This document shows, one piece after another, positions 7,552 to 11,126 of a DNA stretch of 11,126 nt. The position numbers and the translations under genes are program-made. Each line of letters begins with the position of its first letter. Position 1 is the first letter of the stretch. The notes below the pieces were generated by a model, which worked only from the letters and a program-made list of their open reading frames with translations, did no database searches and had not been told where the DNA came from. Source of the DNA: an uncultured Clostridia bacterium. Lineage in GTDB: Bacteria; Bacillota; Clostridia; Lachnospirales; Lachnospiraceae. The stretch lies in NCBI GenBank assembly GCA_946620335.1, contig CAMONF010000019.1, forward strand, positions 1 to 11,126, read 5' to 3'.

Positions 7552-8486
7552 TTACCTGGCTAAGATCCTGACCAGACGCAGCGCGTTTTGCTGCATCTGG
7601 GCCCGGGTGAGGCTGCCGGACTCCATGGCCTCGCGAATCGGTCCTGTGAAGGTATCGTCCTCGCTGCCCGGCGCGATCCAGCTGATGCCCGCCTCCATGA
7701 GACCCGCTGGTCCCCTGTTGCCGAAGCCGCCCCAGTCGGTCATCACGTAGCCGTCAAAGCCCATCTCCCCGCGGAGAATTCCCTTGAGGAGGGCGCTGTC
7801 ATTGGAACAGTACAGTCCGTTGGCGGCATTATAGCCGGTCATCACCGTATCCGGCTTCTCCACTTCAAAGGCAAACTCGAAGGCCTTGATGTAGAGCTCC
7901 CTGGCCGTCCGCTCGCTCATGATACTGTGGTTGGTGTTGCGCAGGGTCTCGGCGTTGTTCCCGAAGAAATGCATCATGGACCCGGAAACGCCGTTCTCCT
8001 CAAGGCCCCGGCACTGCTGGCCGGCCATGCGGCCCGCCAGGAGCGGGTCCTCGCTGAAGTACTCGGCATGGCGGCCGCAGAAGGGATTTCTCTGCAGGTT
8101 GAGGGCCGGCGCCGATGGGGTTGACGACTGCTCCGGAACCAAGGGGCAAGGCATTGTTCTCATTTTTCAGAAGAATCGATGTCTCGCGCGACGCCTCGAG
8201 GACCAGAGCGTCATGCTCCGGCCTCTCTGTCCCGGGCTCCTTCCGGGGCCGGGTCTTTAAATCGAATTCAAAATCCGGGAGGGCGTTGCCGGCGATGTCG
8301 AAGGCGCCGGTGTAGCGGATCCGGTAGGTCGCATCATACCTGTGAAGGTATTTGCGCACACAGACACCCACCAGCTGGCCGAACATGGCATCCACCACCA
8401 GAACAGGCTTCTCCTTGAGAGCTCCGTCAATATAGAACATGCCTGACCTGGCAGGATCGATTTCCCGGGTGGATTTAAATACATAA
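7552..8486 (-). pseudogene. Glycoside hydrolase family 3 (beta-glucosidase type), internally deleted, frameshifted and 5'-truncated
   Basis: Two frames carry pieces of one GH3 enzyme. The upstream part (about 8120-8486) reads a small beta-rich segment (YRIRYTGAFDIAGNALPDFE) and then ILLKNENNALPL, the start of the GH3 C-type domain. The downstream part (7552 to about 8120) begins abruptly at APALNLQRNPFCGR-AEYFSEDP, in the middle of the GH3 N-type catalytic domain. It continues to GFDGYVMTDWGG with the expected nucleophile Asp and ends ALRLVRILAR. This C-domain-first order is known from reversed-order GH3 enzymes such as Ruminococcus albus BglA. At about 8111-8125 some hundreds of codons are missing and the frame changes. 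The usual Lys-His substrate-binding pair reads Met-His (SMMHFFGNN). At 8486 the gene is cut by the insertion element, and no start remains. It is almost certainly inactive; the intact form would have hydrolysed beta-glucosides or related sugars. Confidence 0.85.
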
Positions 8487-8519
8487 GGCTTTTTTAGCGG
8501 TAATAGTTGATATTCAAAC
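8487..8519 (+). repeat. Candidate left terminal inverted repeat
   Basis: This segment aligns with the reverse complement of 11093-11125 at about 21 of 33 columns with two single-base gaps. Shared blocks are GG, TTT, GGTA, TAG and TGATA. It overlaps the -35 region of the transposase promoter, a common arrangement in insertion sequences. The match is imperfect, so the boundary is tentative. Confidence 0.45.
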
Positions 8520-8535
8520 GCTCGTTTGATATAAT
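8507..8535 (+). promoter_or_regulatory. Transposase promoter with a palindrome in the spacer
   Basis: TTGATA (8507-8512), a 17-base spacer and a perfect TATAAT (8530-8535) form a near-consensus sigma-70 promoter 33 bases before the transposase ATG. The spacer holds a perfect 16-base palindrome, TCAAACGCTCGTTTGA (8514-8529). A protein bound there would block polymerase, so it is a candidate operator, possibly for self-regulation of the element. Confidence 0.75.
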
Positions 8536-8567
8536 GTCATTATCGTAGCAGGAGGTAGGGAACTATT

Positions 8568-9617
8568 ATGTCAGCTTTGACCGATTTCATAACCGCGTAT
8601 AACGAGCTGTCCTACAGTGACCGGGTCGTTTTCTATACTACCGTCTCGAATGACGTCAATGTCAGCGAGGACAACCTTCAACCCTTTCTGATTGAGACCC
8701 GTATCACGGATAAACGCGTCTGTGTTTACTGTAATGGTACACATGTCGTGAAGAACGGTACCCGGAAGGACGGCACTCAGCGGTACCTCTGCCGGGACTG
8801 CGGGAAGTCATTTATTCCGAGCTCTCATTCTGTGACCTCCCGGACAAAGAAGCACCTCTCGGTCTGGGCGAAGTATCTGAAGTGCATGATGGAAAAAAAG
8901 ACCCTGGCCGAGACCGCCGAAGAATGCCGCATCGCCCTCTCCACCTCCTTCGCCTGGCGCCACAAGATCCTCGCCTCCCTGGGAGAACTGGCGGACAAGG
9001 TGTACCTGGAAGGCACTGTAGAGGCTGACGAGACTTATTTCAACGTCTCCTACAAGGGGAACCACTCGAAGAGCGCGGATTTCTCCATGCCGAGGCCCGC
9101 CCATAAACGGGGAAATGACAGTCATACAAAAGGCCTTTCCTCCGAGAAGGTCTGTGTTCCCTGCGCCATTGGCGAGGGTGGGCTGGCATACGCCAGACCT
9201 GAAAAGCTGGGCAAGGTCAGTTCCGAGTGTATCGAGGAGGCTTTTGACGGCATTATCTCTCCCGGGGCAATACTCTGTACTGACAACGAGAAGGCTTATC
9301 GGGCATTCGCCGGCAAGGCAGGTATCTCTCTTATCCAGACGGATACGGACTGCAGAACTGTCAGCGAAGGAGGCGCAGTCTATGGCGTGCAGCGGATCAA
9401 TGCCTTCCATCGGAGCCTCAAGGACTTCGTCAGGAGGTTCCACGGGGTGTCCACGAAGCACCTGGGGAACTATATCGTCTGGAATGATCTCATTTCCTGC
9501 AATCACAGAGAACGCGACGAGCTGCTGGCCCAGCTCCTGGGCAAGGTCCTCTGTGTGCGGAAGACACTTTACTACAGGGATATCCCAAGAAAGGCACCGG
9601 TCCCGGGACCGGCCTGA
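8568..9617 (+). CDS. IS1595-family (ISXO2-like) DDE transposase
   Basis: This transposase would cut and join the ends of the surrounding element. The 349-residue protein has an N-terminal zinc ribbon with Cys52, Cys55, Cys75 and Cys78 (VCVYC and YLCRDCGKSF), a helical linker, then an ISXO2-type RNase H-like domain. Catalytic residues fit the DDNK pattern of the family: Asp154 in EADETYF, Asp239 in CTDNEKAY, Asn278 in INAFH and Lys285 in RSLKDF. The family signature FHGVSTKHLGNYIVWN follows (291-306). Length is normal for the family, and no frameshift or missing catalytic residue is seen, so it may be active. AGGAGG lies 12 bases before the ATG, slightly far but the only good ribosome site. 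The next gene on the same strand is tnpB, 130 bases downstream. Confidence 0.93.
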   Translation: MSALTDFITAYNELSYSDRVVFYTTVSNDVNVSEDNLQPFLIETRITDKRVCVYCNGTHVVKNGTRKDGTQRYLCRDCGKSFIPSSHSVTSRTKKHLSVWAKYLKCMMEKKTLAETAEECRIALSTSFAWRHKILASLGELADKVYLEGTVEADETYFNVSYKGNHSKSADFSMPRPAHKRGNDSHTKGLSSEKVCVPCAIGEGGLAYARPEKLGKVSSECIEEAFDGIISPGAILCTDNEKAYRAFAGKAGISLIQTDTDCRTVSEGGAVYGVQRINAFHRSLKDFVRRFHGVSTKHLGNYIVWNDLISCNHRERDELLAQLLGKVLCVRKTLYYRDIPRKAPVPGPA

Positions 9618-9747
9618 TAAGAGGCAGAGCTTTTCCTGGGCCTGTGGCGATCGGTATGACTGTTCCGGGCGGATGGAGGCAGCCGGCTGTGCTGCGTGTG
9701 GATCCACGACGCCCCTGTCACAGCTCCGGACGAAAGGAGACGGCCGT
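9618..9747 (+). other. Transposase-tnpB spacer
   Basis: These 130 bases contain no convincing promoter, so tnpB is probably read through from the transposase promoter. Two perfect 10-base palindromes are present, CAGCCGGCTG and GTGGATCCAC. The ribosome site of tnpB (AAGGAG) is near the end. The reading frame of tnpB is open far upstream into the transposase gene, but only out of frame with it. Confidence 0.5.
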
Positions 9748-11082
9748 ATGGTACTGACCGAAGAGCATCGCATCAGATACGGCAGAAAAAGCAAAAGACT
9801 GTTCCGGCAGATCGACGACTACTGCCTGCGGGCGAAGAACCTGTCGAATTCGGTGAACTACCTCATAAAACAGTGCTTCCGGATCCACAGGAAGCTGGCG
9901 CAGGGGGAGATCCTCGACAGCTGGGAGAAGGGGCTCATTTACAGGGCGAACTGTGCGATCTGCCGGTACAACCTGTCGCGGAAAGGCAGGAAAGGGCTGC
10001 CTTACATCGACGAGAACAACGGATTCATCGCGGACGCATACTTCCTGAGTTTTTATATGAAGACCTGGGACGTGTACCGCGCAATGCCCTACGCCACCTG
10101 CAGCCAGATCTGTATCCAGGAGCGGTGCCGGGAATGGAAGTCATTTTACAGGGCACTGGCTGAATATGGGAGGCACCCGTCAAAGTTCATGGGGCGGCCC
10201 GGACCTCCCCGGTATCTGGATCCCAGGCGCGGCAGGGGGAGCCTTGTCATCACGAGCCAGAACTTCTCTGTGGATGAGGCTGGCCGGATAAAGATGCCCG
10301 GATTCCTGAAGGACATCCGCCTCAGGGCACGCCATGGCGGCGTCAGACAGATCCGGGTAAGGACATGTCCGGACGCCATCCTCATAAGTCTGATGTATGA
10401 GGCGGAGGAGGCCAGGCCTTCAGCGTCAAATACAGTGATGGGCCTGGATATCGGCGTGAACAATCTGGTCACGGCCGCCTTCAGCTCGGAGGCGGAGCCC
10501 GTGATCATCAGCGGGAAGCCGCTCAAGTCCATGAACCGGTACTACAACAGGAAAAGGTCCTTCCTGCAGAAGACCGCAAAGAAGGCCCATGGCCGGAATA
10601 CTTCGAGGAGAATGGAGCGGCTGGCACGAAAGCGGGACCGAAAGGTCCGGGATTACCTCCACAAGGCCAGCAGGAAGGTGGTGGAAGCTGCTCTGAAAGC
10701 AGATGCGGGGCTGATCGTGATCGGGAAGAACGCGGGATGGAAGCAGAATGTGGCTCTGGGAAAGAGAACAAACCAGACCTTTGTCTTCATTCCCCACCAT
10801 ACGCTCATCGACATGATCACCTATAAGGCGGCCATGGCCGGCATAGCGGTCCGGGTCACAGAGGAGAGCTATACCAGCGGTACCAGTTACCTGGATGGCG
10901 AGTATCCGGACCGGGCCCACTATGATATCAGGAGAAGAACTGCAAGAGGCTTGTTCGTAAGCAATGATGGCACGTACATCAACGCAGACGTGAATGCGGC
11001 TTACCAGATCATGAAGGCGGGCGGTATCAGGGAGCTGAGAATTAAAAAAAGAGAAAAGGTTATCAGAATAAATGTAGCCTGA
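9748..11082 (+). CDS. tnpB: TnpB-family RNA-guided endonuclease (IS605 OrfB-like)
   Basis: TnpB proteins are RNA-guided DNA nucleases, ancestral to Cas12, that cut DNA at sites matching a guide encoded at the element's right end and so help the element persist. This copy has 444 residues, a typical length. RuvC-I is MGLDIGVNN with Asp234; RuvC-III is INADVNAAYQIM with Asp413. The RuvC-II strand reads LIVIGKNAGWKQ (322-333), with Gly326 where canonical TnpB has Glu. TEESYTS (371-377) supplies Glu372/373 about 46 residues later, fitting the rearranged active-site class. The usual four-Cys zinc finger before RuvC-III is absent, and the common YTSK lysine is Gly378. The start is the ATG with AAGGAG eight bases upstream; a longer in-frame extension would lie inside the transposase gene out of frame and is rejected. 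All three acids are available, so it may be active. Confidence 0.93.
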   Translation: MVLTEEHRIRYGRKSKRLFRQIDDYCLRAKNLSNSVNYLIKQCFRIHRKLAQGEILDSWEKGLIYRANCAICRYNLSRKGRKGLPYIDENNGFIADAYFLSFYMKTWDVYRAMPYATCSQICIQERCREWKSFYRALAEYGRHPSKFMGRPGPPRYLDPRRGRGSLVITSQNFSVDEAGRIKMPGFLKDIRLRARHGGVRQIRVRTCPDAILISLMYEAEEARPSASNTVMGLDIGVNNLVTAAFSSEAEPVIISGKPLKSMNRYYNRKRSFLQKTAKKAHGRNTSRRMERLARKRDRKVRDYLHKASRKVVEAALKADAGLIVIGKNAGWKQNVALGKRTNQTFVFIPHHTLIDMITYKAAMAGIAVRVTEESYTSGTSYLDGEYPDRAHYDIRRRTARGLFVSNDGTYINADVNAAYQIMKAGGIRELRIKKREKVIRINVA

Positions 11083-11109
11083 ATTATATCGGGTATAGGT
11101 ATCAGGCTA
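11075..11109 (+). other. Stem-loop spanning the tnpB stop codon
   Basis: TAGCCTGA (11075-11082, including the stop TGA) is the exact reverse complement of TCAGGCTA (11102-11109), giving an 8-bp stem and a 19-base loop that contains a further TATA/TATA pair. No T-run follows, so it is a poor terminator. A structured guide-RNA end or a transposase-end recognition structure fits better. Confidence 0.6.
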
Positions 11110-11125
11110 GTACCATTAAAGGACC
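11093..11125 (-). repeat. Candidate right terminal inverted repeat
   Basis: Its reverse complement begins GGTCCTTTAATGGTACTAG and aligns with the left end at 8487-8519, sharing GG, TTT, GGTA, TAG and TGATA blocks. It begins 11 bases after the tnpB stop and is the expected position for the right end of a TnpB-bearing element. Only one base follows it in the window, so the boundary cannot be confirmed. Confidence 0.45.
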
Positions 11126-11126
11126 G

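Larger units (their letters stand above)
8487..11125 (+). mobile_element. Putative IS1595-family element carrying a TnpB nuclease gene
   Basis: The proposed unit contains a promoter, an IS1595-type transposase and a tnpB gene, all reading rightwards. It is bracketed by imperfect inverted repeats starting GG at each end. The left end lies where coding similarity of the GH3 pseudogene is interrupted; the right end is 43 bases beyond the tnpB stop. IS1595-family elements normally make 8-base target duplications. The 8 bases left of the element are ATACATAA, but the window ends one base after the proposed right end, and that base (G) does not match A. The exact right end and the duplication are therefore unresolved. 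The two genes could instead belong to adjacent elements. Confidence 0.6.
10950..11125 (+). ncRNA. Expected position of the TnpB guide RNA (omega RNA) scaffold
   Basis: In characterised TnpB systems the guide RNA scaffold overlaps the 3' end of tnpB and ends at the element's right boundary, with the guide copied from flanking DNA. By analogy it would occupy roughly this interval, and the guide would start just outside the window. Supporting structure is the 8-bp stem at 11075-11109. GGTATCAGG occurs at both 11023-11031 and 11098-11106 and can pair alternatively with CCTGA at 11078-11082, as in a switching fold or pseudoknot. The left boundary is a guess from family size, and transcription has not been shown. 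Confidence 0.35.

Noticed and set aside
8000..8440. Intact 146-residue protein
   Set aside because: Its C-terminal part after about residue 110 is the wrong frame of the GH3 remnant. It is a pseudogene fragment, and its first Met is internal to an open frame continuing to the insertion element.
9115..9747. In-frame 211-codon extension upstream of tnpB
   Set aside because: It overlaps the transposase gene in another frame, does not resemble a TnpB N-terminus, and the ATG at 9748 has a good ribosome site.
8808..9794. Minus-strand frame of 328 codons
   Set aside because: It is antisense to the transposase, whose zinc ribbon and catalytic residues are all in the plus frame.

Overview
The window looks like GC-rich chromosomal DNA from an anaerobic, gut-type Bacillota bacterium, most likely a Lachnospiraceae-like clostridium. 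This is judged from protein style: a membrane-tethered clostripain-type peptidase with a Ser/Gln linker, a PQQ-like propeller on a Thr/Pro stalk, a family 3 glycosidase with the clostridial reversed domain order, and strong AGGAGG-type ribosome sites. No taxonomic search was possible.

Region 1 (1-7289, minus strand) carries three large envelope genes, each separated by about 220 bases and so probably separately transcribed. In transcription order they are a polytopic membrane protein with a C-terminal soluble domain (5109-7289), an N-terminally anchored PQQ-like beta-propeller (2782-4872, with a clear promoter at 4968-4996) and a membrane-anchored C11/clostripain-like cysteine peptidase (92-2563). 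Hairpin-forming repeats containing GGAACCGTCC lie directly after the peptidase gene and again at 7360-7409.

Region 2 (7290-8486) is decaying sequence: a possible 29-codon reading frame and a glycoside hydrolase family 3 pseudogene. The pseudogene has lost most of its interior, changes frame at the junction, lacks a conserved active-site lysine and is cut off at its 5' end.

Region 3 (8487-11125, plus strand) is the most interesting part. An IS1595-type (ISXO2-like) DDE transposase with its own consensus promoter is followed 130 bases later, on the same strand, by a full-length TnpB RNA-guided nuclease homologue. Imperfect terminal inverted repeats seem to bracket both genes, so they may form one element that interrupted the glycosidase gene. 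TnpB is classically paired with Y1 (IS200/IS605) or serine (IS607) recombinases, so a DDE-transposase/TnpB unit deserves a close look. This TnpB also seems to have the rearranged RuvC active site, in which the usual RuvC-II glutamate is absent and a Glu about 46 residues later may replace it. A guide RNA scaffold would be expected at its 3' end, and the guide itself would lie just beyond the window.
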